NCBI GenBank assembly: GCA_016213755.1
Contig: JACQZT010000152.1
Location: 1-48,027 of the forward strand
Length of the DNA: 48,027 bases
Direction: 5' to 3'
DNA from: Acidobacteriota bacterium
GTDB taxonomy: Bacteria > Acidobacteriota > Terriglobia > Bryobacterales > Bryobacteraceae
Below are positions 8,308-16,294 of this stretch, piece by piece. The notes below the pieces were generated by a model, which was given only the letters and a program-made list of their open reading frames with translations, did no database searches and was not told where the DNA came from. The first letter of the stretch is position 1. Each line of letters starts with the position of its first letter. The position numbers were made by a program, and so were the translations under genes.

Positions 8308-8676
8308 ATGCTGGTCATTAGCCGTGCCCAAATGGAGGTTCTCAACCGTCCTTTTCTCGACGCGTTTAGAGCGCGCGTCGCGGACGGTCTGCGGCAACGG
8401 TTCCCCGCGCTCTGCGCCAGTCTCGGCGAGCAGGGTGTGGGGTTGTTTGTCGAGCAGGGGATCGCCAAGGCCCGGCACTACGGCATTCGCTCGGAGGATG
8501 CCGTCTATGATCTCGTGGAACTGATGGCCCAGCACGGGGCGTCCTTCGAGACCGCTCCCGGGTGGGAGTGGGCGATCGAGACCCTGACTGATCGTACGCG
8601 CCCCGGAGATGCCAGGGTCAACCGCCTGAAATCGCAACTGGATGCGCGCGCCGCGCGGATGCGGGCCCATGCCTAA
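8308..8676 (+). CDS. Small conserved-type protein of a secretion-effector cassette, function unknown
   Basis: 122 residues, predicted helical, no signal or membrane segment. The start MLVISRAQMEVLNRPFLDAF, the core LRQRFPALCASLG and the stretch GIAKARHYGIRSED resemble, from memory, small proteins often encoded beside VgrG and DUF4123 genes of type VI loci. I cannot attach a characterised function to them. It is the first gene of the plus-strand operon that ends with the DUF4123 adaptor, and its last codons overlap the next gene by 8 bp (ATGCCTAA). The ATG at 8308 has no strong ribosome binding site, but no in-frame alternative upstream is better. A role as chaperone or accessory to the neighbouring cargo proteins is inference only. 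Confidence 0.6.
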   Translation: MLVISRAQMEVLNRPFLDAFRARVADGLRQRFPALCASLGEQGVGLFVEQGIAKARHYGIRSEDAVYDLVELMAQHGASFETAPGWEWAIETLTDRTRPGDARVNRLKSQLDARAARMRAHA

Positions 8677-9727
8677 GGACGTCGACGATCCCAAAGCAAA
8701 ATGCCCCGTTGGCAGCCTGGAAGTGGAGGTCGTGGCGGTCAACGACACCGACCCCGAGCCCCAGCGCATTCCCGTGGCGGGCGCCAGCACCAAAGTGAAC
8801 GGACCCACAAAACCGGCGGGCGCCAAGACCGATGAGGCCGGTACCCGAAAGTACCCCGGCCTGGATCCCGGCGCCTACACGGTTTCGGTGCGGCTCGAAG
8901 GAGCCTTGCTGGAGCGCTTCGACGGAGACCCTCAGCCGCCGGACCAAACCAAGACGGTGAAGAGCGCGGAGAATCAGCACTATCTGTTCGAAGTGCCCTA
9001 CCACTGGGTGGAGTACAAGGTCCACGACGGCAAGAACCATCCCCTGCCCAACGTGCCCTATAAGCTCAACCACAGCAAGACCGGAAAGTCCCCCGTCGTG
9101 TGGACCAAACTGGAGGAGGGCAAGACCAAGCCAGATGGACGGATCTACCGCAAGCCCACCCCCAAGGGCGCCTACGAGTTGGTGATCAAGGCGGTTTCGA
9201 ACCCGAAGTGGGGGGCCGGAGAGGCGGTAGCGGACGAGGCCATCCAAATGAGCGCCACCGTAACAGGCTTCGACCCAGGCGCCGACGCCACGTTTCAGAT
9301 TCTGGACGCGGTTAGCCTGGGACGTACCATAGACACGGTTGCCACCAAGGTCGGCGGACGCGTCGAAGAGGGCTACATGAAGGCCTCGTGGACACCCAAG
9401 GACAAGATCCTCCGGGGCAACCTGATATCCTCCAAGGCCGTGTTCCGCGCCAAGGTGGGGTCGGAGGAGGTCCTCAGCGCTCCCCTACCGGTGTTCAAGA
9501 AGGAAGAGGTGAGCTGCCTGGATCAGGACGGGGAGAACGTGGACATCGCCATCAAATTCCATCTTTCAGACGGCGATAAGGCCTATGCCATCACAAACGA
9601 AGGCTCCGGCAATGCGAGAATACCGTGGGGACGGACGGTGGTGCGCGTGGAACTGCTGAGGGTGGACTACACCCGGCTTAAGTTCGAAGCCGGCGGTCCG
9701 CTTCGCCTCTGCCTGCTTCCCGGTTAG
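8669..9727 (+). CDS. Beta-sandwich repeat protein of the effector cassette, function unknown
   Basis: 352 residues from the ATG at 8669, which overlaps the preceding stop; the earlier in-frame GTG/ATG region would lie wholly inside that gene. No signal peptide. Three beta-rich modules are visible. The first (residues about 12-95) has a Cna-B/SpaA-type ending, TDEAGTRKYPGLDPGAYTVS. The second (about 110-185) has EYKVHDGKNHPLPNVPYKL and a PDGRIYRKPTPKGAYELVI ending. The third (about 195-290) has ATVTGFDPGADATFQI and GGRVEEGYMKASWTPKD. The second module type, a carrier domain with a decorated substrate loop, is familiar from spike-associated cargo proteins. No catalytic motif is visible. It may be a structural scaffold or the effector loaded by the DUF4123 protein encoded two genes downstream. 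Confidence 0.6.
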   Translation: MPKDVDDPKAKCPVGSLEVEVVAVNDTDPEPQRIPVAGASTKVNGPTKPAGAKTDEAGTRKYPGLDPGAYTVSVRLEGALLERFDGDPQPPDQTKTVKSAENQHYLFEVPYHWVEYKVHDGKNHPLPNVPYKLNHSKTGKSPVVWTKLEEGKTKPDGRIYRKPTPKGAYELVIKAVSNPKWGAGEAVADEAIQMSATVTGFDPGADATFQILDAVSLGRTIDTVATKVGGRVEEGYMKASWTPKDKILRGNLISSKAVFRAKVGSEEVLSAPLPVFKKEEVSCLDQDGENVDIAIKFHLSDGDKAYAITNEGSGNARIPWGRTVVRVELLRVDYTRLKFEAGGPLRLCLLPG

Positions 9728-9737
9728 GTGGCCCGAT

Positions 9738-10124
9738 ATGCCGGTATTCGACGGGGTTCACGATCATTCCCATCCGGCGCCGCTCCCGCCGCCGGTGCGC
9801 GTCAGTTGGTCGCGCGAGCGTGCCTGGCACAAAGAGGAAGTGATCATCGCGGTGCGCACGGCTTTCGTGCCGGACGGCGCGCCGCTGGAACTCGCCATCT
9901 GCGCCACCAACGGCGGCCAGGTGACGGAGATCGACAAGCTCACCGGCCTGGCGATCCGCGGCAACATGCTGGACCGCAACTACGTCATCGACTGGAAGGA
10001 CAAGAACATTCCAGCCGGCTCCCGGGATTTCATCGTTCGGGCGCACCTGACGGACCCGGACGTGACCTCTCCGGATTCCGATGTCCTGATGGTGGACCTC
10101 GTCCCGCCCGCGCTATCGTACTAA
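9738..10124 (+). CDS. Small single-module beta-sandwich protein, function unknown
   Basis: 128 residues, ATG at 9738, 10 bp after the previous stop, in the same operon. There is no signal peptide or transmembrane segment. The whole protein looks like one Ig-like module (PVRVSWSRERAWHKEEVIIA; AFVPDGAPLELAICA; ending with a DFIVRAHL strand). Its organisation resembles the third module of the preceding protein and the N-terminal modules of the 1065-aa protease at 4982-8179. That suggests a common binding or docking fold used throughout the cassette. The N-terminal HDHSHPAPLPPP is His/Pro-rich and may be disordered. No function can be assigned. Confidence 0.55.
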   Translation: MPVFDGVHDHSHPAPLPPPVRVSWSRERAWHKEEVIIAVRTAFVPDGAPLELAICATNGGQVTEIDKLTGLAIRGNMLDRNYVIDWKDKNIPAGSRDFIVRAHLTDPDVTSPDSDVLMVDLVPPALSY

Positions 10125-10134
10125 GGGATTGTCG

Positions 10135-10764
10135 ATGTCAGGATCGAAGCAGATGGAGAAAGAGCGACTCGCTGATCGAATCCGCACCCGGCTTTGGCAC
10201 CCCGACCGGCCCGGCGGAAGCTGCATGTATGCCCTGGTGGACGGCGCCCGGGACGACAGGATCTACCGGGCTGTCGTGGCAACTTACGACAACAAGGCCT
10301 GCCTTTACAGCGGCGTGCTGGCGCCCGAGCTCGAGATGACGGCGCCGTACCTGGTCGAGCTCGATTCCGGCTCGCGATTCACCGCACTCCTGCTGACGGA
10401 AGGCTGGGGTCGGGCCTGGGGACTGTTTCTCGAGTGCGACGCGGGTCTGGTGAACCTTCGCAAACACCTGCGGCAGTTTCTGGTCGTCCTGGACGAGAAG
10501 AACACGCGGCTGGTCTTCCGTTACTACGATCCGCGCGTCCTGCGTGCGTTCCTTCCGACCTGCACACCCAGGCAGTTGGCCCAGTTGTTCGGTCCCGTTC
10601 AACGCTGGGCAATGGAGGATGAAGACCCGGAAAAGGCGCTGGAGTTCGTGCGCGAGAAGGGCATGGTGCGCATGGTGCGCCGGAACCTGGCGCAGCCCGC
10701 CGAGCCGCCGGAAGTAAAGCAGGTCGCTTCCGGGGTCTTCGATCAGCCCCATGAGGAGGGATGA
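10135..10764 (+). CDS. DUF4123 family protein, type VI secretion effector adaptor
   Basis: 209 residues. DUF4123 proteins (Tap/TEC type) bind a specific effector and mount it on the VgrG spike of a type VI secretion system. The family hallmarks are visible: MYALVDGARDDRIYRAVV near residue 31, CLYSGVLAPELEMTAPYLVE, an aromatic GWGRAWGLFLECD strand, NLRKHLRQFL, and the signature FRYYDPRVLRAFLPTC, then QLFGPVQRW. The ATG at 10135 is preferred to the upstream TTG at 10129 because AAGGG lies about 8 bp before it. It closes the operon that starts at 8308; the cargo is therefore likely among the neighbouring proteins. No VgrG, Hcp or PAAR gene lies in the window, so the cognate spike must be elsewhere. 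Confidence 0.8.
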   Translation: MSGSKQMEKERLADRIRTRLWHPDRPGGSCMYALVDGARDDRIYRAVVATYDNKACLYSGVLAPELEMTAPYLVELDSGSRFTALLLTEGWGRAWGLFLECDAGLVNLRKHLRQFLVVLDEKNTRLVFRYYDPRVLRAFLPTCTPRQLAQLFGPVQRWAMEDEDPEKALEFVREKGMVRMVRRNLAQPAEPPEVKQVASGVFDQPHEEG

Positions 10765-10837
10765 ACGGCCGTCCTTGGTGAGAAACCGGGCTTGTCTCTC
10801 CAGGCGGCTTGACGCAGTCCCCGGTAGCAGTTCGAAC

Positions 10838-11752
10838 CTACGGACTGCGCTTGGGGCATTCCTCGCAAAACGGGATGCCGAGATTGGCGGCCTGGCGCAT
10901 GGTGGCGGCGATTGCGGCCGTATCCACAGCCGGGCCGAACGTCGCCGGATCCACCCTGCGCACAGGGGCAGCCGATGGCTCCCACCTGCGGTGCGGTTGC
11001 TGCACGAACTCGTCGCGCTTGTCGTGCCGTTTGCGTGGCGCGGAACTCCCGCCACTCGACACCGTGCGGCGGATCTGCCGCAGCATCAGCAGTTCGCGGC
11101 TCTCGAAGGCTTCCGCGAGCTTCGCCTTCAGAGTGCCCGGCTCTGCCCAGGCGAAATCCCCAAGTCCGTAGACCGCCTTGTACATCTCAACCAGCTTTGC
11201 CTTCTCTTCAGGATTGGCGAGCCACCGATCGAGGTGTGCGAGAGGTACCGCCGGCTCTTCGGCCGGCTTGCCCGGCGGCAGGTCGCCCTTCTTAGCGACC
11301 AGCGTCCTTTGGCCGTGCCCGCTGATTTCCCAGCCGCGGTGAGCCTCCTGGGCCTCGGCGACCGGCAAATCCGGCGGAACGTCGCGAGTTGCAGCGTCCG
11401 CAAAGGCACTGCCGGCGGTTTCGGAAAGCTCCAGCGTATGTCCCGAGACCGTCTCCGACGGCCGCACCACCACCAGGCTTCGGCTCCGAAAGGCGGCTCC
11501 CAGCCTCGCTCGCAGCTCGTCCGCCGAACCGATGGTCCCGTGGGATATGGCGCGGATCATCTCCGCCAGAGCGGTTCTTATGAACGTGTCGGCCAGCCAC
11601 CGGCCAAGATTCCACAACCCGACTTCCGGGGCTTCGGCCACCTCGCCCGGTCTCAAGTCGATCCGCCGAATAACCAGGGTTCTGCCGGTACTATCGCTGC
11701 ATTCACATTCGCGGCGAAACCCGCCGCAGCCGGAACCGGTCGCCTCCTCCAT
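10838..11752 (-). CDS. Protein with tandem ~80-residue duplicated domain, function unknown
   Basis: 304 residues from the ATG at 11752, preceded by AGGA at good spacing; an in-frame TTG at 11776 is less likely. The protein is an internal duplication. Residues about 23-104 (RTLVIRRIDLRPGEVAE ... NLGRWLA ... LRARLGAAFRSRSLVVV) align with about 148-234 (RTLVAKKGDLPPGKPAE ... HLDRWLA ... LKAKLAEAFESRELLML). An N-terminal CGGFRRECEC and a C-terminal PFCEECPK cluster could bind metal. A basic, low-complexity linker (residues 235-265) separates the repeats from the tail. There is no signal peptide. It is transcribed convergently with the DUF4123 operon and sits at the right edge of the cassette. I do not recognise the family. 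Confidence 0.6.
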   Translation of the reverse strand: MEEATGSGCGGFRRECECSDSTGRTLVIRRIDLRPGEVAEAPEVGLWNLGRWLADTFIRTALAEMIRAISHGTIGSADELRARLGAAFRSRSLVVVRPSETVSGHTLELSETAGSAFADAATRDVPPDLPVAEAQEAHRGWEISGHGQRTLVAKKGDLPPGKPAEEPAVPLAHLDRWLANPEEKAKLVEMYKAVYGLGDFAWAEPGTLKAKLAEAFESRELLMLRQIRRTVSSGGSSAPRKRHDKRDEFVQQPHRRWEPSAAPVRRVDPATFGPAVDTAAIAATMRQAANLGIPFCEECPKRSP

Positions 11753-11891
11753 CTCAATTCCTAAAGTTATTCGCAAACGGAGGCGGCGTCAAGCTCCCGG
11801 CAACTGTCGCAACTTGCCCGGCCGTGAGACAGCCCCGATCCAACGGACGCGCGGAGCTGCCGGGCGATTGCCGTATAATCCGGGAGGAACT

Positions 11892-12038
11892 ATGGTCCTG
11901 AACTCGCAACGAATCGCAATTCGAGGGAAACTCATCTTGGCCGGTGCGGCTCAGGCGAAGGCAGCCCGAGGTGCGGGATGCCGATTTCAAACGTTGGACG
12001 TCAGCGGGCCTGGTTGCTTGCCAGCGCCGTCATTATAG
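11892..12038 (+). CDS. Possible small ORF upstream of the PDZ gene
   Basis: 48 codons from an ATG at 11892 with a strong GGGAGG at the right spacing and a TATAAT hexamer at 11874-11879, though no matching -35 is visible. The peptide (MVLNSQRIAIRGKLILAGAA...) overlaps the next reading frame by 61 bp. It may be a leader peptide coupled to the PDZ protein or a remnant of the region's rearrangement. Only the initiation signals support it. Confidence 0.2.
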   Translation: MVLNSQRIAIRGKLILAGAAQAKAARGAGCRFQTLDVSGPGCLPAPSL

Positions 12039-12559
12039 TTGCGTGGGGTTCCGCCGGCCTGCACGAGGGACTGAACAGCGGATTCAGCGGCGGCCTGTAC
12101 GACCCGGAGTACCGCGTTCCCGGAGTCAGGCGCGGCGGGCTGGCGGACAAATCGGGATTCAAGCCCGGCGACCGGGTGATCGGCGTCGAAGGGAGGCCGG
12201 TCGAGAAACTCGGCATGGAGTCGCGGTGGCCCCGATCGCTCGCTCCGCGAGCCGGAGAGTCGCGCCGGTTCGTCGTCGAACGAAATGGCGAACGCATTCC
12301 AGTCGATGTGGTGTTCTCCGCGCCCTTTGCGGCGGCCGTGAACAACCGGATCAGAGCAGCCTTGGTTGGTCTTGCCTTCCTGGGTTTCGGGCTCTGGGCG
12401 TTCCTCACTGTTCAGACCCGTCCCGCGCGAACGCTGGCGGTGAGAAAGCAGGCGCGGCTGTCAGAACCTACGAAACTCCCATCCATCCAGACAGCTCCCG
12501 GCCAAGGCGCGCGGGGTTCCAAAGCGATTCAGAACTGGAGCCGCCCCTGGATCTGGTAG
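11978..12559 (+). pseudogene. PDZ-domain membrane protein, truncated at the C-terminus
   Basis: The ATG at 11978 follows GAGG. Visible in order: a transmembrane segment (WLLASAVIIVAWGSAGL), a PDZ core (residues about 45-110; YRVPGVRRGGLADKSGFKPG then DRVIGVEGRPVEKL and RRFVVERNGERIPVDVVFS), and a second transmembrane segment (NRIRAALVGLAFLGFGLWAF) ending at TRPARTLAV. After that the sequence loses all resemblance to a membrane protein (QARLSEPTKLPSIQ...) and reads into the 3' end of the convergent TonB receptor gene, overlapping it by 31 bp. Related PDZ-plus-multipass proteins continue with further membrane helices here. I interpret it as a 5' fragment cut near 12450, with the last 30-odd codons being junk read-through. 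It could still yield a stable two-helix protein. Confidence 0.6.
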
Positions 12560-15500
12560 AACCGGTTCAGCGACGAGGTCTGGCTGGTGATGCGGCCGAA
12601 GTTGGTCGAGGTCGGGGAGAGGTCGGGCCCGCTCATCTGGGAGCGGTTTTGGAGGTTCATCGCGTCGGCGCGGATCTGCAAGCGGAGCCGTTCCACGATT
12701 CGGAACTCGCGCACGAGGTTGCCGTTCCACTGCTTCAGCCCGTCGGCGCGGAGGCCGTTGAAGTAGCGGGGAAACACACGCACGTGGTACGCCGCAGGCA
12801 AGTTCGAGGCGTTGCGCTCGAATTGCAGCCCGGTGTTGAACCACCGCTCCAGGGTTCGGGTCCCGGAAGTGGCGTCGGCTTCGAACTTGCCAATGTCGCC
12901 GTAATAGAAAAGATTTCCCCAGCTCAGCAGCGGGCCCGGCTGGAATTCGAAGGTCGCGGCGAATTGCCATCCGCCGAGGATGTGGTTCAGAACGCCGCTC
13001 TGCAAGTAAGCCCGGCCTTTGCCGAAGGGGATCTCGTAGATGCCCGTGGCGGTGAAGCGGTGCGGCCGGGCCGTGTCGCTGGGCCACCAGACGGACGGTC
13101 CGGCGTTGAACTCGTTTTCGACGATGGTGCGATTCTCCTGCAACATGCGCGAGTACGAAGCGTTCAGGCTCAGCCCGCGCGCGAGTCTCCGCTGGAAATT
13201 CAGCTCGAGCGCATGTGTGCGCGCCTTCCCCAGCGGAGCGGCCGAGTTGTACACGCCGTTCATGTGCGGGAACGGCCGCAGCAGGCGGTTCTTCTGAATG
13301 GTGGCGCTGGTGAACTGAGACAGCGTCGACAAGTGCTGGTAGAGCACCGGAGCGGAAGTGCGAAGCGGCTCGAAGTTGCTTAACTGAAACGGATTGGGCA
13401 CGTTCCGGTTCATGTCGTTGGCGACGGCGTTATTGCGGACCAGGCCGGTGGCCCAGTATTTCTCGGACAGTGCATCCAGCCTGCTGGTCACCGCGATGCG
13501 ATCGGCCCATTGGCCCCAGTAGGCGGCTTCCACCATCATGTTGCCGGACAGCTCGCGCTGCACCCCGATCCGCCAGCGCTGGACCCGCGGGTGCTCCCGG
13601 TTGAAGCCAGTGAAAGTGAAGCCCTGTCCCGCGCGAGCCATGGACCCGAGCGCATCCCGCAGGGGAACGTCGAAGCGCGTGCCGTCGCCGCGCACCGGGA
13701 ACGGATCGCTGAGCGGCGACTTGCCGTTCTTCGGATCTCCCGCCAGCCAGTTGACCCCGAAATCGGTCGTGAGGACCGTGTTGGTGGCGCGCGAGAAACC
13801 GTACTGATCCGCGGCCTGGTTCATCACGTTCAAGGTGTCGTAGTACATCCCGTAGCCGCCGCGGACGATGGTCTTCGAGCCGGGCTGCCAGGCCGCCGAA
13901 AGCCTGGGCAGCCACATCAGCTCGTTGCGCCACAGCCTCTCCGGAACGCCGTTTCGGCCGGCATACACCGTGCCGCCCTTGATCGCGAACTGGCTGGCCG
14001 GCAACTCGGGGAGCGGGTTGCGGGCATAGGCCGCCTGCGCCGCCGCCGCGATCGGCAGCGCCAGCTCCGGATCGAAATAGGACAGCGCCCGGTTGTAGCG
14101 CTCCTTGGGCCCCTGCTCGTATTCGGCCCGCAGGCCGAAGGTGAGAGTCAGGTTGCGGGTCACGCGCCAGGTATCCTGCGCGTACCATGCGTAGTACGGG
14201 CTCACCAGCGCGTAGGTGTCGTTGGTGTCGATGGACATGCCGGTGGGCATGCCCATCAGAAACGTCGCCCAGACCAATCCGAGGCTGCCCGCCGGCGTGT
14301 TTCCATCGCCGTCCTTTCGGACGTAGTTATTGCCAAAAGTGAAGTTTCCGGAGGTATAGCCGCCGTTGCGAATCTGCGTCCGGTTGTGTTCCCTCAGATC
14401 GATCCCCGCGCGCAGGGAGTGCGCGTTTCGGATGTGCGTCAGGTTGGATTTCAAGCTCCGCTGCCAGCCTTTCGGGCCGGCATCCACGGTGGTGCTGAGA
14501 ACCATGTCGCCGGACCAGGCGGTCATGCCGGGCCAGATGACTCTCGGCAAGACGCAGTTGTCGGCGCATTTGGCGTCCACGTAGCCGGGAAGTCCCACAT
14601 CCGCCGGTTTGTACTTGCGGGTGCCCAGCCGCTGGTTCTGAAGCAGGAACCAGTTCCCGTCGACGGACACGTTGAGCACGGTCCGGGGGCTCATCGCAAA
14701 AGTCCAGTCGGCCGCGCCGCTCGCCGCCGGCCGCCGTTCGTTCCAGGCCATCAGACCGGTTTCCGTCTCGTAGGTATAATCCTGGGCGTCCTCGATGAAG
14801 CGGGTCTTCAGCCAGCGGAAGAAGAAGCGGTGTTTCTCGCTGGCCTGGTAGTCGAAGCGGTTGTTCCAGGAGCGGTAGAACACGTTGTTCGGCATGCCGG
14901 ATGCCAGGTAGTTGTTGACCGGCTCCCGTTTCGGATCCGTGGGGTCGTTATTGGGCAGCGGGAGACGCTTCGAATAGAAGTCGTACATCGGGTGGGTGAT
15001 GCGGCTTTTCGAGACGATATTGCCGGCCAACGGAGTGCGCACGAAGAAGCCGGGCCGGGCCGGATCGGGACGCGTGGTGAGCGGATCGTAGACCTGGTAG
15101 CGGACCGGGTCGACCTGCAAGAGCTGGGAGAAGTCGCCGTTGCGCATCGCCACGGTGGGCACCGTGTAATTGATTTCGCTGGGCCGGGCCGACTGGAGAT
15201 TCTTGAGCTCCGAGAAGCCCAGGAAAAAGAAAAGCTTGTTTCGCCCGTCGAACACCTTGGGGATCCGAACCGGCCCGCTGATGGTGGCGTGGTAGTTGTT
15301 GGTGTGCCCGGCGGGCAGCATGGGACGGCCGGCCAGCTCGTCGGCCGCGGCGGCGTTGCCGGCCGCCCGCGCGGCCGCGATCTGCTGATACCGGCTCTGC
15401 TTGACGAAGAACGACGCGGCGTTCCAGCGCTGGTTGATGTACTGGTACGTGCCCGTTCCGTGGAAGGAGTTGACTCCCGACTTGGTGGACATGGAGATGT

Positions 15501-16200
15501 TCAAACCGGTGGAGTGTCCGAATGCGGCGTCGAAGTTCGACGATTCGATTTTGAACTCGTCGATGATGTCGGGGCTGGGCATGATCGATACGCGGCGGTC
15601 GGTTCCATTCGTCGAGGCCCCGTCGATGGACCACTCGTTGCCGCCCACGTTGCCCGGCGAGTAGTACCCCGAGCCGCCGCCGACCTGGCCTTGCACCAGA
15701 AACTGCGTGGTACCCGGCACCTGCACGCCGGGCGCGAACCGGGTCAGCATGGTGATGTTGTTGCCCAGCACCGGCAGGTCCATGACCTCGCGGTGGGTGA
15801 TCGCCCGGCCGGTGCTGACGGTGCTGGTGTCGAGCATGGGCGCCTCCGCGGTCACCGTCACGGACTCGGTGGTGCCGCCGACCTCGAGCTGGAAGTTAAT
15901 CTGCAACTGGTCGCTCAGCACCAGCGTTACACCCGACCGCACCGCCTTCTTGAAGCCGGCCGCTTCGACGGTAATGCTGTAACTTCCCGGCAAGAGCAGC
16001 GGCGCTTCGTAGTAACCGCTGGCGTTGGTGGCGAGCCGGGTGGTGGTGTTCGTGCCGGTATTGGCGACGGTCACCGCGGCGCCGGAGATCACTCCGGCCA
16101 ACTGGTCGGTCACGGTGCCGGAAATGTTTCCTCGCGTGTCCTGCGCGACAAGCAGGCCCGGAATCGACAGGCAGAGACAAACAGAAGCTGGAAATCGCAT
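12529..16200 (-). CDS. TonB-dependent receptor, carboxypeptidase-regulatory-like N-terminus (Oar-like)
   Basis: 1223 residues in the outer membrane. The ATG at 16200 follows AGGGGGCGTG; an adjacent GTG at 16203 is an alternative. Order: signal peptide (MRFPASVCLCLSIPGLLVAQ), carboxypeptidase-regulatory-like domain (NISGTVTDQLAGVISGAAVT; PGSYSITVEAAGFKKAVRSG), plug domain (EAPMLDTSTVSTGRA; DLPVLGNNITMLTRFAPGVQ), then a long beta-barrel ending in an aromatic residue (QIQGRLQF), the usual BAM recognition end. It is divergent from the PL10 lyase gene, which suggests import of plant cell-wall oligosaccharides. No SusD-like partner is present, as is usual for this acidobacterial type. Its 3' end overlaps the broken PDZ gene by 31 bp. 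Confidence 0.9.
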   Translation of the reverse strand: MRFPASVCLCLSIPGLLVAQDTRGNISGTVTDQLAGVISGAAVTVANTGTNTTTRLATNASGYYEAPLLLPGSYSITVEAAGFKKAVRSGVTLVLSDQLQINFQLEVGGTTESVTVTAEAPMLDTSTVSTGRAITHREVMDLPVLGNNITMLTRFAPGVQVPGTTQFLVQGQVGGGSGYYSPGNVGGNEWSIDGASTNGTDRRVSIMPSPDIIDEFKIESSNFDAAFGHSTGLNISMSTKSGVNSFHGTGTYQYINQRWNAASFFVKQSRYQQIAAARAAGNAAAADELAGRPMLPAGHTNNYHATISGPVRIPKVFDGRNKLFFFLGFSELKNLQSARPSEINYTVPTVAMRNGDFSQLLQVDPVRYQVYDPLTTRPDPARPGFFVRTPLAGNIVSKSRITHPMYDFYSKRLPLPNNDPTDPKREPVNNYLASGMPNNVFYRSWNNRFDYQASEKHRFFFRWLKTRFIEDAQDYTYETETGLMAWNERRPAASGAADWTFAMSPRTVLNVSVDGNWFLLQNQRLGTRKYKPADVGLPGYVDAKCADNCVLPRVIWPGMTAWSGDMVLSTTVDAGPKGWQRSLKSNLTHIRNAHSLRAGIDLREHNRTQIRNGGYTSGNFTFGNNYVRKDGDGNTPAGSLGLVWATFLMGMPTGMSIDTNDTYALVSPYYAWYAQDTWRVTRNLTLTFGLRAEYEQGPKERYNRALSYFDPELALPIAAAAQAAYARNPLPELPASQFAIKGGTVYAGRNGVPERLWRNELMWLPRLSAAWQPGSKTIVRGGYGMYYDTLNVMNQAADQYGFSRATNTVLTTDFGVNWLAGDPKNGKSPLSDPFPVRGDGTRFDVPLRDALGSMARAGQGFTFTGFNREHPRVQRWRIGVQRELSGNMMVEAAYWGQWADRIAVTSRLDALSEKYWATGLVRNNAVANDMNRNVPNPFQLSNFEPLRTSAPVLYQHLSTLSQFTSATIQKNRLLRPFPHMNGVYNSAAPLGKARTHALELNFQRRLARGLSLNASYSRMLQENRTIVENEFNAGPSVWWPSDTARPHRFTATGIYEIPFGKGRAYLQSGVLNHILGGWQFAATFEFQPGPLLSWGNLFYYGDIGKFEADATSGTRTLERWFNTGLQFERNASNLPAAYHVRVFPRYFNGLRADGLKQWNGNLVREFRIVERLRLQIRADAMNLQNRSQMSGPDLSPTSTNFGRITSQTSSLNRFYQIQGRLQF

Positions 16201-16241
16201 CACGCCCCCTTGGTGGCCACGAGACTGCCAAACTCGATTCG

Positions 16242-16270
16242 TTTATACACGAACTGGAAGGCGCGCGCAA
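16242..16270 (-). promoter_or_regulatory. Candidate sigma-70 promoter of the TonB receptor gene
   Basis: On the minus strand TTGCGC (16265-16270), a 17-bp spacer and TATAAA (16242-16247) give four and five consensus matches. Initiation near 16235 would leave a 5' leader of about 35 nt before the ATG at 16200, including the AGGGGG ribosome binding site. It is the best-looking promoter in the window. Confidence 0.5.
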
Positions 16271-16294
16271 GGCGGGTGTGACAAGATATAGACC

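Noticed and set aside
10765-10837. Possible attachment site or tRNA at the right part of the cassette
   Set aside because: No cloverleaf, no tRNA 3' end and no matching direct repeat near the left border were found by eye; only a short convergent intergenic gap is present.
13510-16281. A 923-codon plus-strand frame antisense to the 12.5-16.2 kb receptor
   Set aside because: Mirror frame of a real receptor gene, with His/Arg/Val-rich shadow composition and no ribosome binding site.
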